Assembly: GCF_008692845.1 (NCBI RefSeq)
Contig: NZ_VXJW01000009.1
Coordinates: 62,001 to 126,000, forward strand
Direction of reading: 5' to 3'
Length of the DNA stretch: 64,000 nt
Source: Salmonella enterica subsp. arizonae
GTDB taxonomy: Bacteria; Pseudomonadota; Gammaproteobacteria; Enterobacterales; Enterobacteriaceae
Shown in pieces: positions 51,585-61,235 of this stretch (its first letter is position 1; every line of letters begins with the position of its first letter). The notes under the pieces were generated by a model. The model made no database searches and was not told the DNA's origin. It worked only from the letters and a program-made list of their open reading frames with translations. The translations under genes were made by a program, and so were the position numbers.

Positions 51585-53639
51585 ATGGAACTGAAAGCAA
51601 CTTCTCTTGGAAAACGTCTGGCGCAACACCCCTATGATCGTGCTGTGATCCTTAACGCTGGGGTGAAAGTGTCTGGCGACAGGCATGAATATCTTATTCC
51701 ATTCAATCAGTTATTGGCGATTCACTGTAAGCGTGGGCTAGTGTGGGGCGAGCTGGAATTTGTCCTCCCGGAGGACAAAGTCGTGCGTTTGCACGGCACC
51801 GAGTGGACAGAAACCCAGCAATTTCATCGCCACCTGGACGCGCACTGGCGTCGCTGGAGCCAGGAGATGAGCGATGTCGCCGCGCAGGCATTACAAGAGC
51901 AATGGGCGCGTATTAGTGAACGAACGGGAGAAAATCAATGGCTTACTCGTGAGCGGGTTCGGGGACTGGAACACGAAATTCGCCAGACCTTTGCCGCCTT
52001 GCCGCTACCGATCTCACGGCTGGAGGAATTTGATAACTGTCGCGAGATATGGCGTAAGTGTCTGGCGTGGTTACAGGACAGCGAGGGAAGCCGGCAGCAG
52101 CACAATCAGGCGTATGCTGATGCCATGCTGGAAGCGCATGCCGACTTTTTTACCGAGATAGAGACCTCTCCGCTTAATTCCTCTCAGGCCAGGGCGGTAG
52201 TTAACGGCGAATCATCATTACTGGTGCTGGCGGGCGCGGGGAGCGGAAAGACCTCGGTGTTGGTGGCGCGTGCGGGCTGGCTGTTGGCGCGCGGACAAGC
52301 CGATGCGGGGCAAATTCTTTTGCTGGCGTTTGGTCGCAAGGCGGCAGAGGAGATGGATGAGCGTATCCGCGAGCGTTTACATACGGAAGAAATTACTGCC
52401 CGTACCTTCCATTCGCTGGCGCTGCATATTATTCAGCAAGGCAGTAAAAAAGCGCCTGTCGTCAGTAAGCTGGAAAGTGACGCCGCAACGCGGCATCAGC
52501 TATTTCTGCACACCTGGCGTCAGCAGTGTAGCGAGAAGAAAGCACAGGCCAAAGGCTGGCGTCAGTGGCTGCAAGAGGAGATGAAGTGGACGGTGCCGGA
52601 AGGCAATTTCTGGGACGATGAGACATTGCAGCGGCGTCTGGCCCCGCGCCTGGATCGTTGGGTCAGTTTGATGCGTATGCACGGCGGCGCTCAGGCAGAA
52701 ATGATCGCTGGCGCACCAGAGGAGTGCCGCGAGCTGTTCGGCAAACGTATTAAGCTGATGGCGCCGCTGCTGAAAGCCTGGAAAAGCGCGCTGAAAGCGG
52801 AAAACGCCGTTGATTTCTCCGGGTTGATTCATCAGGCAATGGCGATCCTCGACAAAGGGCGTTTTATCAGCCCGTGGAAACATATTCTGGTCGATGAATT
52901 TCAGGATATTTCTCCGCAACGGGCGGCGCTGTTACAGGCGCTGCGCAAACAGAATAGCCAGACTACGCTGTTTGCCGTTGGCGATGACTGGCAGGCGATT
53001 TACCGTTTTAGCGGGGCGCAACTCTCCTTAACGACGGCGTTTCATCAGACGTTCGGCGAAGGAGAACATTGCCATCTGGACACCACGTACCGTTTTAACA
53101 GCCGGATTGGCGATATTGCTAATCGCTTTGTGCAGCAGAATCCGCACCAGCTTAAAAAACCATTAAATAGTCTGACCGCAGGCGATAAAAAAGCGGTTAC
53201 GTTATTGGATGAAAGCCAGTTAGACGCCTTACTGGATAAATTATCCGGCTATGCGAAAGAGGATGAACGTATTCTGGTGTTGGCGCGCTATCATCACCTG
53301 AAACCTACCAGTCTGCAAAAAGCGGCTATCCGCTGGCCGAAGTTGCAGATAGATTTCATGACTATCCATGCCAGCAAGGGTCAGCAGGCCGATTACGTTA
53401 TTCTTGTAGGATTACAGGAGGGTAGCGACGGCTTCCCCGCACCGGCGCGAGAGTCCATTATGGAAGATGCGCTTCTTCCTCAGGTTGAGGATTTTCCGGA
53501 TGCTGAAGAGCGGCGTTTATTATATGTGGCGCTGACGCGCGCGCGCGCGCGGGTCTGGCTACTTTTCAATAAAGAGAATCCATCGCGCTTTGTGGCGGCG
53601 CTTAAACAGTTAGATGTGCCGGTGGCGAGAAAACCCTAA
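51585..53639 (+). CDS. helD: DNA helicase IV
   Basis: A 684-residue superfamily 1 3'-5' helicase. Walker A LAGAGSGKTS (about 210-220), motif II DEFQDISPQ (about 435), GDDWQAIYRFSGAQ (motif III), TIHASKGQQADY (motif V) and RRLLYVALTRARARVW (motif VI) are all present. An N-terminal domain of about 190 residues is specific to HelD. It acts with RecQ/UvrD-type helicases in recombination. Divergent from yccF. Confidence 0.96.
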   Translation: MELKATSLGKRLAQHPYDRAVILNAGVKVSGDRHEYLIPFNQLLAIHCKRGLVWGELEFVLPEDKVVRLHGTEWTETQQFHRHLDAHWRRWSQEMSDVAAQALQEQWARISERTGENQWLTRERVRGLEHEIRQTFAALPLPISRLEEFDNCREIWRKCLAWLQDSEGSRQQHNQAYADAMLEAHADFFTEIETSPLNSSQARAVVNGESSLLVLAGAGSGKTSVLVARAGWLLARGQADAGQILLLAFGRKAAEEMDERIRERLHTEEITARTFHSLALHIIQQGSKKAPVVSKLESDAATRHQLFLHTWRQQCSEKKAQAKGWRQWLQEEMKWTVPEGNFWDDETLQRRLAPRLDRWVSLMRMHGGAQAEMIAGAPEECRELFGKRIKLMAPLLKAWKSALKAENAVDFSGLIHQAMAILDKGRFISPWKHILVDEFQDISPQRAALLQALRKQNSQTTLFAVGDDWQAIYRFSGAQLSLTTAFHQTFGEGEHCHLDTTYRFNSRIGDIANRFVQQNPHQLKKPLNSLTAGDKKAVTLLDESQLDALLDKLSGYAKEDERILVLARYHHLKPTSLQKAAIRWPKLQIDFMTIHASKGQQADYVILVGLQEGSDGFPAPARESIMEDALLPQVEDFPDAEERRLLYVALTRARARVWLLFNKENPSRFVAALKQLDVPVARKP

Positions 53640-53674
53640 AACGCGGGCGGTCCAGCATCCCGCCCGCACAGCGG

Positions 53675-54133
53675 TTATTTCAGTCGCTCGGCCAGATAAC
53701 GCGCATAATCCGGAATAAGAATATCTACAGCGTCGTTAAAATGCGGGGACTGGATGATAAAGTCCGCCGTTGAGACGTTAGTCGCGACAGGGATATTCCA
53801 CACGGTGGCCAGACGCAGTAGCGCTTTTACATCCGGATCGTGAGGTACTGCGTTAAGCGGGTCCCAGAAGAAAATCAATACGTCAATTTTCCCTTCTGAA
53901 ATGAGCGCGCCAACCTGCTGGTCGCCGCCCATCGGGCCGCTCAGCATCGCATTAACGTCCATACCTGTTGCGCGCTGGATCAGGTTCCCCGTCGTGCCAG
54001 TTGCATAGAGAACATGTTTTTCCAGCAGCGGCTGATGGCGTTCCACCCAGTTCATTAGCATCTGTTTGCAGTGGTCGTGGGCAACCAACGCGATATGTTT
54101 GCGCGTCGGTAAGGTGCGAGTCGTCAGTTCCAT
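53675..54133 (-). CDS. mgsA: Methylglyoxal synthase
   Basis: 152 residues. It converts dihydroxyacetone phosphate to methylglyoxal and phosphate, a bypass that relieves sugar-phosphate stress. ALVAHDHCK (His19, Lys23 region), [11 protein letters not shown] (catalytic Asp near 71) and [15 protein letters not shown] (Asp and His near 91-98) are all conserved. A GC-rich hairpin without T-run (53643-53669) lies between it and helD. GloC for methylglyoxal removal is also encoded in the window. Confidence 0.97.
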   Translation of the reverse strand: MELTTRTLPTRKHIALVAHDHCKQMLMNWVERHQPLLEKHVLYATGTTGNLIQRATGMDVNAMLSGPMGGDQQVGALISEGKIDVLIFFWDPLNAVPHDPDVKALLRLATVWNIPVATNVSTADFIIQSPHFNDAVDILIPDYARYLAERLK

Positions 54134-54227
54134 AATTCGATTCCGTAGTTAACCTTTCTACAGATTACTGGAAGCGTTTGATGCTGCAAGAGAAAGACAA
54201 AAAAAGTGCGCGCTGGCACAACTCGTA

Positions 54228-54890
54228 TCAAGAGGAAGGCTGTTTTTCCGCCCATTGCAGAAAGTGACTGCGTGTCTGCGGGTCGGCCAGTCGGAACCAA
54301 TGTTTCAGGCGCTGTTCTGTCAGAGTTTGCGATTGAGGCGGCACGGCATCAAGTTCTGAGGCGTCGGAAAGTAATGTACTGTCGTTCGCCATTATCGTGG
54401 CGAACTGAGGAAGCGAGGCGCGTTTCGCCGATTTATTATAACGTTCGGTCTCTATTTCATAATCGACCACCTTAGCCGTAGAAGTGGTTGTCAGGATATC
54501 GAGTTTCACCGGAATGGGCATGGCGTCGCCGTCCAAAAGCGTCAGACGCGGCGCCGCGTTAAAATGCGAGGCTTCACGCTCATTTTCCAGCCGCGGCAGA
54601 TGGAAATTGACCTGGCTTGTCTGTTGGGTATCGAAACTTATCACCAGCGGCGGAGAAATATAAAGCCGCTCTTCATTACCGGACAGGCGGATGTTTTTTT
54701 CCACCCGTAAAACAAGCTGGTGCGGCCCATTTTCCAGTTCGATGCTATCTGCGCCGCGTAATAACGAACCGGACACCCTTTTGCCGTCCAGCACCAGAAG
54801 ATCGACCTCATTCGACAGACGGAGCGTTGTGGCAAAAACAGTAACCGGCAAATAGAGAGCAAAGAAGGTGGTTAGCGCGCCGGTTTTCAT
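54228..54890 (-). CDS. yccT: YccT, periplasmic UPF0319 protein (curli inhibitor CsgI in E. coli)
   Basis: 220 residues with a Sec signal peptide ([20 protein letters not shown], cleaved before TTLRLS). A DUF2057/UPF0319 domain fills the rest. The E. coli homologue has been reported to restrain curli fibre formation; I take that from memory. The start has GGAG upstream. No operon partner is visible. Confidence 0.88.
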   Translation of the reverse strand: MKTGALTTFFALYLPVTVFATTLRLSNEVDLLVLDGKRVSGSLLRGADSIELENGPHQLVLRVEKNIRLSGNEERLYISPPLVISFDTQQTSQVNFHLPRLENEREASHFNAAPRLTLLDGDAMPIPVKLDILTTTSTAKVVDYEIETERYNKSAKRASLPQFATIMANDSTLLSDASELDAVPPQSQTLTEQRLKHWFRLADPQTRSHFLQWAEKQPSS

Positions 54891-55063
54891 AAGGTTCTCC
54901 TGTCCAAAGGCCGTGTAGCTAAGAATGTATCAAAATTTTTCTCAGATCATGTTTACTAACATATAGACATATTTTAGCGTTTTGCTCTCATACATCGGTA
55001 TGGGATGAATAGTTGGCATGTCAGGTTTGTCGTACACTTTGCAAAACAGCCAGGAGAAAGATG

Positions 55064-55477
55064 ATGAAAGAGACCGATATTACTGACGTTTTGACGTCCA
55101 CTCGCACCATCGCGCTGGTAGGCGCGAGCGATAAATCCGATCGCCCAAGCTATCGGGTAATGAAATATTTGCTTGATCAGGGCTACCATGTAATTCCGGT
55201 CGCGCCAAAAGTCGCCGGTAAATTATTGCTGGGGCAACAGGGATATGCCACGCTGGCTGACATCCCAGAAAAAGTCGATATGGTAGATGTTTTTCGCAAC
55301 TCTGAAGCGGCGTGGGGCGTCGCGCAGGAAGCCATTGCCATCGGCGCAAAAACGTTGTGGCTACAGCTTGGCGTGATCAACGAACAGGCGGCGGTACTGG
55401 CGCGGGATGCAGGCATGACTGTCGTGATGGATCGCTGCCCGGCAATTGAGATCCCTCGCCTTGGGCTGGCGAAATAA
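55064..55477 (+). CDS. yccU: YccU, CoA-binding domain protein
   Basis: A 137-residue Rossmann-fold protein with [20 protein letters not shown] (about 17-36), the CoA-binding domain pattern related to the succinyl-CoA synthetase alpha subunit. The start [10 protein letters not shown] at 55064 has AGGAGA upstream and matches E. coli; the longer frame from 55013 does not. No catalytic residues are known, and its function is unassigned. Confidence 0.92.
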   Translation: MKETDITDVLTSTRTIALVGASDKSDRPSYRVMKYLLDQGYHVIPVAPKVAGKLLLGQQGYATLADIPEKVDMVDVFRNSEAAWGVAQEAIAIGAKTLWLQLGVINEQAAVLARDAGMTVVMDRCPAIEIPRLGLAK

Positions 55478-55486
55478 GCGTTAAAA

Positions 55487-55522
55487 TGGCCGGATAAGGC
55501 AGTGTATCGCTATCCGGCCTGT
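55487..55522. repeat. REP-like hairpin between yccU and hspQ
   Basis: GGCCGGATAAGGCAGTG...CGCTATCCGGCC is an imperfect palindrome with the REP signature GCCGGATAAGGC. It sits between convergent genes and may also serve as a terminator. Confidence 0.65.
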
Positions 55523-55531
55523 TAAATATAA

Positions 55532-55876
<345 letters not shown>

Positions 55877-55906
55877 TTATATAAGGATACTATTCCACTT
55901 TTCAAG

Positions 55907-57118
55907 TTACATGACGCGACAGGCAAACCCTTTCAGATACAGCCCTTCCGGGTAGGTGGCGATCACGGGATGATCGGCGGCCTGACGGAACTGCTCTATA
56001 AATTGTACATCACGACCAGCATCTATTGCGGCATCGGCAATGATTTTCTGAAATAAATCGCTGGTCATCAGGCCGGAGCAAGAGAATGTCAGCAGTATGC
56101 CGCCGGGATTGAGCAGTTGAATCGCCAACATGTTAATGTCTTTATAGCCCCGGCATGCGCCCATTAACTGGCTTTTATTTTCGACGAATTTGGGCGGGTC
56201 CATGATGATGACGTCGAATTTTTCGCCGCGTTCGCGGTAAGCGCGCAGCAGCTTAAACACGTCATCACGCACGAATTCGGCTTTGCTCAAATCCAGTTGG
56301 TTCAGTTCAACGTTTTGCCTGGCGATATCCAGCGCATCCTGCGAGGTATCCACGCTGACGACCTGGCGGCAACCTCCCATTAACGCCGATACGGCAAAAC
56401 CGCCAGTATAAGAGAAGCAATTCAGTACCCGTTGATTTTCCACGTAGCGGCGCGTCGCCAGACGACTGTCACGCTGATCAAGATAATAACCGGTTTTGTG
56501 GCCGCCCTGGATATCGACCAGTAATTTCATACCGTGTTCTTCAATTGGCAGAAGCGCAGGCGGCAGCTCGCCAGTGACCGGGCCTTGCGCCAGTGCCATC
56601 CCTTCTTTTTTCCGCACGGCGACGTCGCTGCGATCGTAAATAGCGCAATCCGGATAGCATGTTTGCAGAGCACTAATTAATGCGGCACGTTGATATTCGG
56701 CGCCAGCGCTGAGCAGTTGCAGCACCAAAAAATGACCAAAACGATCGATAGTGACGCCAGGCAGACCATCGGATTCACCGGCAATCAGACGATAGCTATC
56801 CAGACCGTCTTTTTTCGCCAGCCAGTCGCGCCAATGCTGCGCCTGTCGCAGGCGGCGGGTGAAAAACGCAATATCAACGGGTTCTGTTTTATCAAATGTC
56901 CAGACGCGCGCGCGGATCTGGGACGCTGGCGACCAGGCGCCGCGTGCTAACCACTTTCCCTGATGGTCGACAATATCGATAGTTTCTCCGGGGTTGGCTT
57001 TGCCTTCCAGACGGGAGACGGCGCCGGAAAAGACCCATGGGTGGCGGCGGAGTAAAGATTTTTCTCGCCCTTTACTGAGCACTAAACGGGGATAGTTCGG
57101 AAATGTAGATTCAGTCAT
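55907..57118 (-). CDS. rlmI: 23S rRNA m5C1962 methyltransferase RlmI
   Basis: 403 residues. N-terminal PUA domain ([20 protein letters not shown], about 10-90), [11 protein letters not shown] linker and a SAM-binding domain with [13 protein letters not shown] (about 230) and [15 protein letters not shown] (about 300). It methylates C1962 of 23S rRNA. I chose [12 protein letters not shown] at 57118; an ATG three codons upstream exists. The N-terminus is about 7 residues longer than the E. coli form. Confidence 0.94.
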   Translation of the reverse strand: MTESTFPNYPRLVLSKGREKSLLRRHPWVFSGAVSRLEGKANPGETIDIVDHQGKWLARGAWSPASQIRARVWTFDKTEPVDIAFFTRRLRQAQHWRDWLAKKDGLDSYRLIAGESDGLPGVTIDRFGHFLVLQLLSAGAEYQRAALISALQTCYPDCAIYDRSDVAVRKKEGMALAQGPVTGELPPALLPIEEHGMKLLVDIQGGHKTGYYLDQRDSRLATRRYVENQRVLNCFSYTGGFAVSALMGGCRQVVSVDTSQDALDIARQNVELNQLDLSKAEFVRDDVFKLLRAYRERGEKFDVIIMDPPKFVENKSQLMGACRGYKDINMLAIQLLNPGGILLTFSCSGLMTSDLFQKIIADAAIDAGRDVQFIEQFRQAADHPVIATYPEGLYLKGFACRVM

Positions 57119-57590
57119 GCGGAGCAACCTCTCACAAACAGTGACGCGAGCCGGATGATAGTTCCAGCCTGGGACCGTGAAAACGAAATGGCGCGTAGGG
57201 TAGCACAGAAGAGAGGGGCAATCATCAGCGTATGGTAGTGAGCATTTCTGTACAAAGTAAAATCATAAAGGCACTGTTTCTTCAACGGGCGCTTTTCATC
57301 GTGCTATTTCTTTACATGAAGAAGGTAATACAATGAAAACATGAGCGTAGCTGCAATGATGGTATTGAGTGGTAGCGCGTCTGCCGTGTCGGCGTTGAGC
57401 CTCAGTAGCGCGGACATTCTTACTATGGGATCGTTGACGCTACCAATTGGCGAAATTGCATTACGTGTGGCTACCTGTTGGTGGCGCGATTTACGGCCAC
57501 ATTTCGCCCACATTATCGATGTTTGCCCTGTCAGGTACGTTAACTACGTCCTGTATGAACCTTCACTACTGTTATGAAAGGAGAACCGTC
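57119..57590. other. Long spacer before acyP with a possible small exported frame
   Basis: This 472-bp spacer is longer than the same interval in E. coli as I recall. A plus-strand frame from 57341 (MSVAAMMVLSGSASAVSALS..., 78 codons to 57577) begins like a signal peptide. Just upstream, ATGAAAACATGA at 57333 suggests that one lost base may have cut a longer signal peptide (MKT-MSVAAMM). I do not recognise the product. It could be the remnant of a small exported or fimbrial-type protein, or chance. Confidence 0.3.
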
Positions 57591-57872
57591 ATGTCGAACG
57601 TCTGCACAATCGCCTGGATTTATGGTCGCGTTCAGGGAGTCGGATTTCGCTATACTACGCAACATGAGGCGCAGCGGCTGGGGTTAACCGGCTATGCGAA
57701 GAATATGGATGACGGTAGTGTAGAAGTCGTGGCCTGTGGTGATGAGGCGCAGGTGGAAAAGCTCATCAAATGGCTGAAAGAGGGCGGGCCGCGCTCTGCT
57801 CGTGTGGACAAAATCCTCACTGAACCGCACAGCCCCCACGAGACGTTAACAGACTTCAGTATTCGTTATTAA
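57591..57872 (+). CDS. acyP: Acylphosphatase
   Basis: A 93-residue enzyme hydrolysing acyl phosphates. The signature GRVQGVGFR with catalytic Arg20 and [13 protein letters not shown] with Asn38 are intact. The start at 57591 follows GGAG; the frame is open upstream to 57447 but without family similarity. Its end overlaps the 3' end of the convergent tusE by 4 nt. Confidence 0.95.
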   Translation: MSNVCTIAWIYGRVQGVGFRYTTQHEAQRLGLTGYAKNMDDGSVEVVACGDEAQVEKLIKWLKEGGPRSARVDKILTEPHSPHETLTDFSIRY

Positions 57873-58198
57873 ATACATTTTACCGGCTTGGGCAGACCGG
57901 CGATTTTGGTTGCTTGCTTTGCCGGACCTTTTGGAAACAGACGATACAGATAGCGGCTGTTGCCTTTTTCTTCGCCGAACTTGTTCGCCATCGCTTTTAC
58001 CAGCATTCGGATAGCGGGAGAGGTATTAAACTCAAGGTAGAATTCGCGCACGAAGCGCACGACTTCCCAGTGTTCCGCAGAGAGTTCAATGCCTTCATTC
58101 GCGGCGATAGCGACTGCCAGCGGTTCACTCCACTGCGTCGTCTCTTTCAGATAGCCTTCGCTATCAGTACTGATTTCTTTACCTTCAAAGATCAACAT
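57869..58198 (-). CDS. tusE: Sulfurtransferase TusE (tRNA 2-thiouridine relay)
   Basis: 109 residues of the DsrC/TusE family. It accepts persulfide from TusBCD and passes sulfur to MnmA for s2U34 of Lys, Glu and Gln tRNAs. The acceptor is the penultimate Cys108 in KPVKCI. The length is standard. It converges on acyP. Confidence 0.95.
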   Translation of the reverse strand: MLIFEGKEISTDSEGYLKETTQWSEPLAVAIAANEGIELSAEHWEVVRFVREFYLEFNTSPAIRMLVKAMANKFGEEKGNSRYLYRLFPKGPAKQATKIAGLPKPVKCI

Positions 58199-58238
58199 AA
58201 CGTTTCACTGCGTAATCAACACGAACGGCAGTGTAGCA

Positions 58239-58267
58239 AAAAATAAAGCCCCGCATAAGCAGGGCTG
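58239..58267 (-). terminator. Intrinsic terminator of yccA
   Basis: Read leftward: AGCCCTGCTTATGCGGGGCT followed by TTATTTTTT, 18 bp past the yccA stop. Confidence 0.85.
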
Positions 58268-58284
58268 GAAGAGGGGAATTTCGA

Positions 58285-58944
58285 TTAATCGCGGCTGGCG
58301 AAGCCCAGGATGCTGAGCAGGCTGACAAAGATATTATACAGCGAAACATACAGACTTACGGTCGCTCGAATATAGTTGGTTTCACCGCCGTGAATGATAT
58401 TACTGGTTTCATACAGGATAGCGCCCGATGAAATCAGGATAAATACCGCGCTAATTGCCAGGTGCAACGCGGAGAGTTGCAGGAAAATATTCGCTACCAT
58501 ACCAATCAGTACGACAACGATGCCGGCCATCAGCATACCGCCCAGGAAGGACATATCTTTACGGGTGGTCAGGACGTAAGCGGAGCAGCAGAAAAATACT
58601 AACGCGGTACCACCCAGCGCCATGCCAATGACATCGCCCATGCCCGCTGACAGATAGGCGTTAAGAATCGGACCCAGGATATACCCCAGGAAACCGGTAA
58701 ACGCAAAAGCAGACAGGATACCAACCGGCTTATTGGCGGTTTTATATGTCAGGAACATCAGCCCATACATACCGACCAGCGTCAGGATCAGGCCGGGAGA
58801 GGGCAGCATCAATACCGTACTGGCTGTCGCGGTAATTGCGGAGAAAGCCAGCGTCAGGCTCAACAGAAAATAGGTATTGCGCAGTACTTTGTGCGTGCTC
58901 AGTAGCGAGCTACGATCACGCGATGATGTAATGATACGATCCAT
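58285..58944 (-). CDS. yccA: YccA, FtsH modulator of the Bax-inhibitor-1 family
   Basis: 219 residues, seven hydrophobic helices with the C-terminal half-helix and charged end [10 protein letters not shown] typical of BI-1/TMBIM proteins. In E. coli it is a substrate and modulator of the FtsH protease with HflKC. Start [15 protein letters not shown] at 58944 with GAGAGTGACT upstream; two codons upstream is another ATG. It reads away from serT. Confidence 0.95.
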   Translation of the reverse strand: MDRIITSSRDRSSLLSTHKVLRNTYFLLSLTLAFSAITATASTVLMLPSPGLILTLVGMYGLMFLTYKTANKPVGILSAFAFTGFLGYILGPILNAYLSAGMGDVIGMALGGTALVFFCCSAYVLTTRKDMSFLGGMLMAGIVVVLIGMVANIFLQLSALHLAISAVFILISSGAILYETSNIIHGGETNYIRATVSLYVSLYNIFVSLLSILGFASRD

Positions 58945-59306
58945 AGTCACTCTCTTATGACAGATGTAATTAATAAAGAAGAATAATAAAAATAGTCACT
59001 ATCACCCAGCGGTTTTACCCATCTTTACGCATCCGTTTACGTTTAGTTTCCCTAATAGATTTCAGGCAATTACCGTCGTTGAAACGGTCTTCTCTCGCCT
59101 GGCGCTACGTCATAAAACATGTCGCAGCACCAACAAAGCACTGCTAACAAAAGAGAACACAAAAAATCGATAATCAGAGCGGTAAAAACAGGGGCGATAA
59201 ACACGCATTAAGCCTGTTTTTGTGTTGAAGAAGTGGTCAATGTGCTGCTATTTCAGACGATTAACAAGATTTTGCCTGTTTTTCACGCAAACGAACACAT
59301 TCGGCC
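58945..59306. other. Spacer between yccA and serT
   Basis: No gene is supported here. It must hold the yccA promoter near its left end; the right end carries the serT promoter. Nothing else was recognised. Confidence 0.5.
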
Positions 59307-59335
59307 TTTACATGACGCACCGGGATGTTTATAGT
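59307..59335 (+). promoter_or_regulatory. Sigma-70 promoter of serT
   Basis: TTTACA (59307-59312), 17-bp spacer, TATAGT (59330-59335), followed by a GC-rich discriminator GCGCC. The last feature is typical of stringently controlled stable-RNA promoters. The tRNA begins 12 bp downstream, leaving a very short 5' leader. Confidence 0.85.
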
Positions 59336-59347
59336 GCGCCTCATTCC

Positions 59348-59435
59348 GGAAGTGTGGCCGAGCGGTTGAAGGCACCGGTCTTGAAAACCGGCGACCCGAA
59401 AGGGTTCCAGAGTTCGAATCTCTGCGCTTCCGCCA
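59348..59435 (+). tRNA. serT: tRNA-Ser (anticodon UGA)
   Basis: 88 nt with the acceptor GGAAGTG/CGCTTCC, encoded CCA, a class II long variable arm (GGCGACCCGAAAGGGTTCC) and T-loop GTTCGAATC. The anticodon loop CTTGAAA gives UGA, reading UCA/UCG codons. In Salmonella this gene is the insertion site of SPI-5. Confidence 0.97.
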
Positions 59436-59439
59436 GATT

Positions 59440-59477
59440 AAACAAGGGGTTACCGAAAGGTAGCCCCTTTGTTTTTA
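59440..59477 (+). terminator. Intrinsic terminator of serT
   Basis: AAACAAGGGG ... CCCCTTTGTTTTT hairpin with T-run immediately after the tRNA. The same hairpin is repeated in the copy at 59757-59795. Confidence 0.85.
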
Positions 59478-59695
59478 AGGCGAAGAATAAAAAAGAATAT
59501 TCTCAGAGAATATCGTATCCTTCAATCTGAATAAAAATTCACTTTTCCCCAATAACCGGACCATCCAGCCGAAGCACCTAAAATCGTTGGTATACTATCT
59601 TGTAGATACTGTCTAACTTGTTGATTTATCAGTGGTGAAAATGCGATCAACATACCAAATGAAAATATTAACCACATGCTATTTAAAAGTTTTCT

Positions 59696-59795
59696 TCGGT
59701 CCTGAAAACTGATGACCCAAAAGGATTCCAGATATCGGATCTCTTCGCTTCCGCCAAATTAAACAAGGGGTTACCGAAAGGTAGTCCCTTGTTGC
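59696..59795 (+). repeat. Degenerate direct copy of the serT 3' half and terminator
   Basis: From CGGTCCTGAAAACTG through TTCGCTTCCGCCAAATTAAA and CAAGGGGTTACCGAAAGGTA to CCCTTGTT, this is a mutated copy of 59385-59472. The T-loop is destroyed (GATTCCAGATATCGGATCTC in place of GTTCCAGAGTTCGAATCTC), but the acceptor end CTTCGCTTCCGCCA and the terminator are nearly intact. No 5' half exists, so it is not a tRNA gene. This is what is left when an element integrates into a tRNA 3' end and brings its own copy. Confidence 0.9.
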
Positions 59796-59929
59796 TTTAG
59801 GATATCAGAATATTGTTAGAATATTTTTCCCCGCTGCCTTTGACAACAGAAGAAAAAATCCCGCTTCGGCGCTGAAAGAGTCCCATAAACCAGTACCATA
59901 TGCTGGTAGCTTCTGGCAAGGTGGTTAAA

Positions 59930-60175
59930 AACGGTGCTCAGTACCGTTCGCTTTAAAATTAGCGAAGAATGCCTCAGGATATTCTCCGCTAATGTCAGCT
60001 ATCTGATGACTCTTCTCAAATTTCCAGGCAGGCGATCAATACGCTTGATCTTGTTTTTACCTGAGCCTGACCGGGCAGATAGCGTCATAATACTAATGAG
60101 AGTGAGGGAGGCACGCCGGCGACACTGATGAAACGGTGTCAAAGCGTCACGGAAAAAGTTCTGGCATAATGAACG
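59930..60175. mobile_element. Possible transposase scraps of an IS10-like (IS4-family) element
   Basis: On the plus strand VLSTVRFKISEECLRI (59934 on) resembles the C-terminal block NVLSTVRLGMEVLR of IS10-type transposase. On the minus strand, from about 60175 to 60015, ALTPFHQCRRRASLTL and KNKIKRIDRLPGN resemble the N-terminal block of the same family (KHNIKRIDRLLGN in IS10). They are in opposite orientation, so more than one rearrangement happened. No ends or open frame of useful size survive. The rest of 59480-60285 shows nothing else recognisable. Confidence 0.35.
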
Positions 60176-60286
60176 AACGGGTATAGAGGTGGTCTCCCTG
60201 CGTTGTTAGCACAATCAGTAGAGCACAAAATTCTATGCCTGTCCTTTTTTATCCGCCTATTACTGGGGATTCCTCAGCGCCGAAGC

Positions 60287-60592
60287 GGGAGATTTTAAGG
60301 TCTGGATGAGATGTTTAAACAGCAACTGTTTAATGTCCTGACGGTGCGACAAAATCGTATGCGCTGTTAATGTCGAGTCATCCACCTAATACAAAACACG
60401 ATACCCGCCTGCGGTATTGTATTCCCGATATTTTGCCACTCCGAGTTTGACCAGTTCAGGATAAATCTGGCAATCAAGTGGAAGCTGGCCTGCCTGCTTC
60501 TCAAGTTGTTCGAGAATTTCAGAAACCACTGGTTTAGCTTCTACCTTAATACGGTGGAGAAAACTTGCGATATCGTCGATGCAGGTTTTCAC
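60287..60592 (-). pseudogene. RelE/ParE-like toxin gene with in-frame stop
   Basis: The GTG start at 60592 opens KTCIDDIASFLHRIKVEAKP..., and the first 68 residues run to GGYRVLY, the typical core beta strands of a RelE/ParE-type toxin. There a TAG (60386-60388) interrupts the frame; reading through it gives VDDSTLTAHTILSHRQDIKQ then LLFKHLIQ, which is the normal C-terminal end of the family, to a TAA near 60287. One base change explains the loss. I see no antitoxin partner next to it. Confidence 0.6.
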
Positions 60593-60820
60593 TGTGAGTG
60601 TGCACAGTCGTGTTGTGGATGCCCGCCTTGTTCACAACCCCAGGAATAATGGTAAAGCGTAGTGGAATATTCTTTCTCAAAACTGTTCTATCGTGAAAAA
60701 CTCATGACATGCTGCATGATTACAGTGCAATAATGTACGAATCTGTACGATGGGCATAACCAAAGAAACATGAAGAATGTTCCATAACCCGGTATGGAAC
60801 AGTACACAGGAGATCTGTGG

Positions 60821-61038
60821 TGAGTGAAATGGTATTTACAGCAGTATTTATTGCTTCCAGTCAGAAAATCAGCGGGGTTCTCCTTTCTGTAACGTTGAGG
60901 GCAGCCAGTACAGGCGATGCCCTTTATCAGGCAGAACGGGAACTGATGGAGCATGGTTATTATAATATTGAACACCTGTCAGTTTGCATTGCTGAAGATG
61001 ATAGTTTTCTAGGGATAAAAATTATTGATAATTCTTGA
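60821..61038 (+). CDS. Small protein of unknown function
   Basis: A 72-residue frame (start GTG 60821, GTG 60824 or ATG 60833) reading ...EMVFTAVFIASSQKISGVLL and ending CIAEDDSFLGIKIIDNS. AGGAG at 60808-60812 is properly spaced for GTG 60821. I do not recognise a family. It contains no signal peptide or membrane segment; composition is ordinary for a soluble globular protein. It lies alone between the toxin remnant and the ars remnant. It could be real because of the ribosome site and sensible composition. Confidence 0.45.
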
Positions 61039-61235
61039 TAATTATTGATAACGCTTGCGTAGAATGCTTTTTAGAAGCGTTAAAAGCAAAATATCATTAA
61101 GAAATATTGTCCAGAACATTTATGGATTTAAAGCCAGCATTGAGAATGATATACGTTATTACGTTACCCGGCGCTGTTTTAAATTAAAAGGCCTTAGGCT
61201 GGTGAAATACCATTTGAAGGCCTGTACGTACGTAT

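Noticed and set aside
59696..59760. Second tRNA-Ser gene
   Set aside because: There is no 5' half and the T-arm is destroyed, so it cannot fold as a tRNA.
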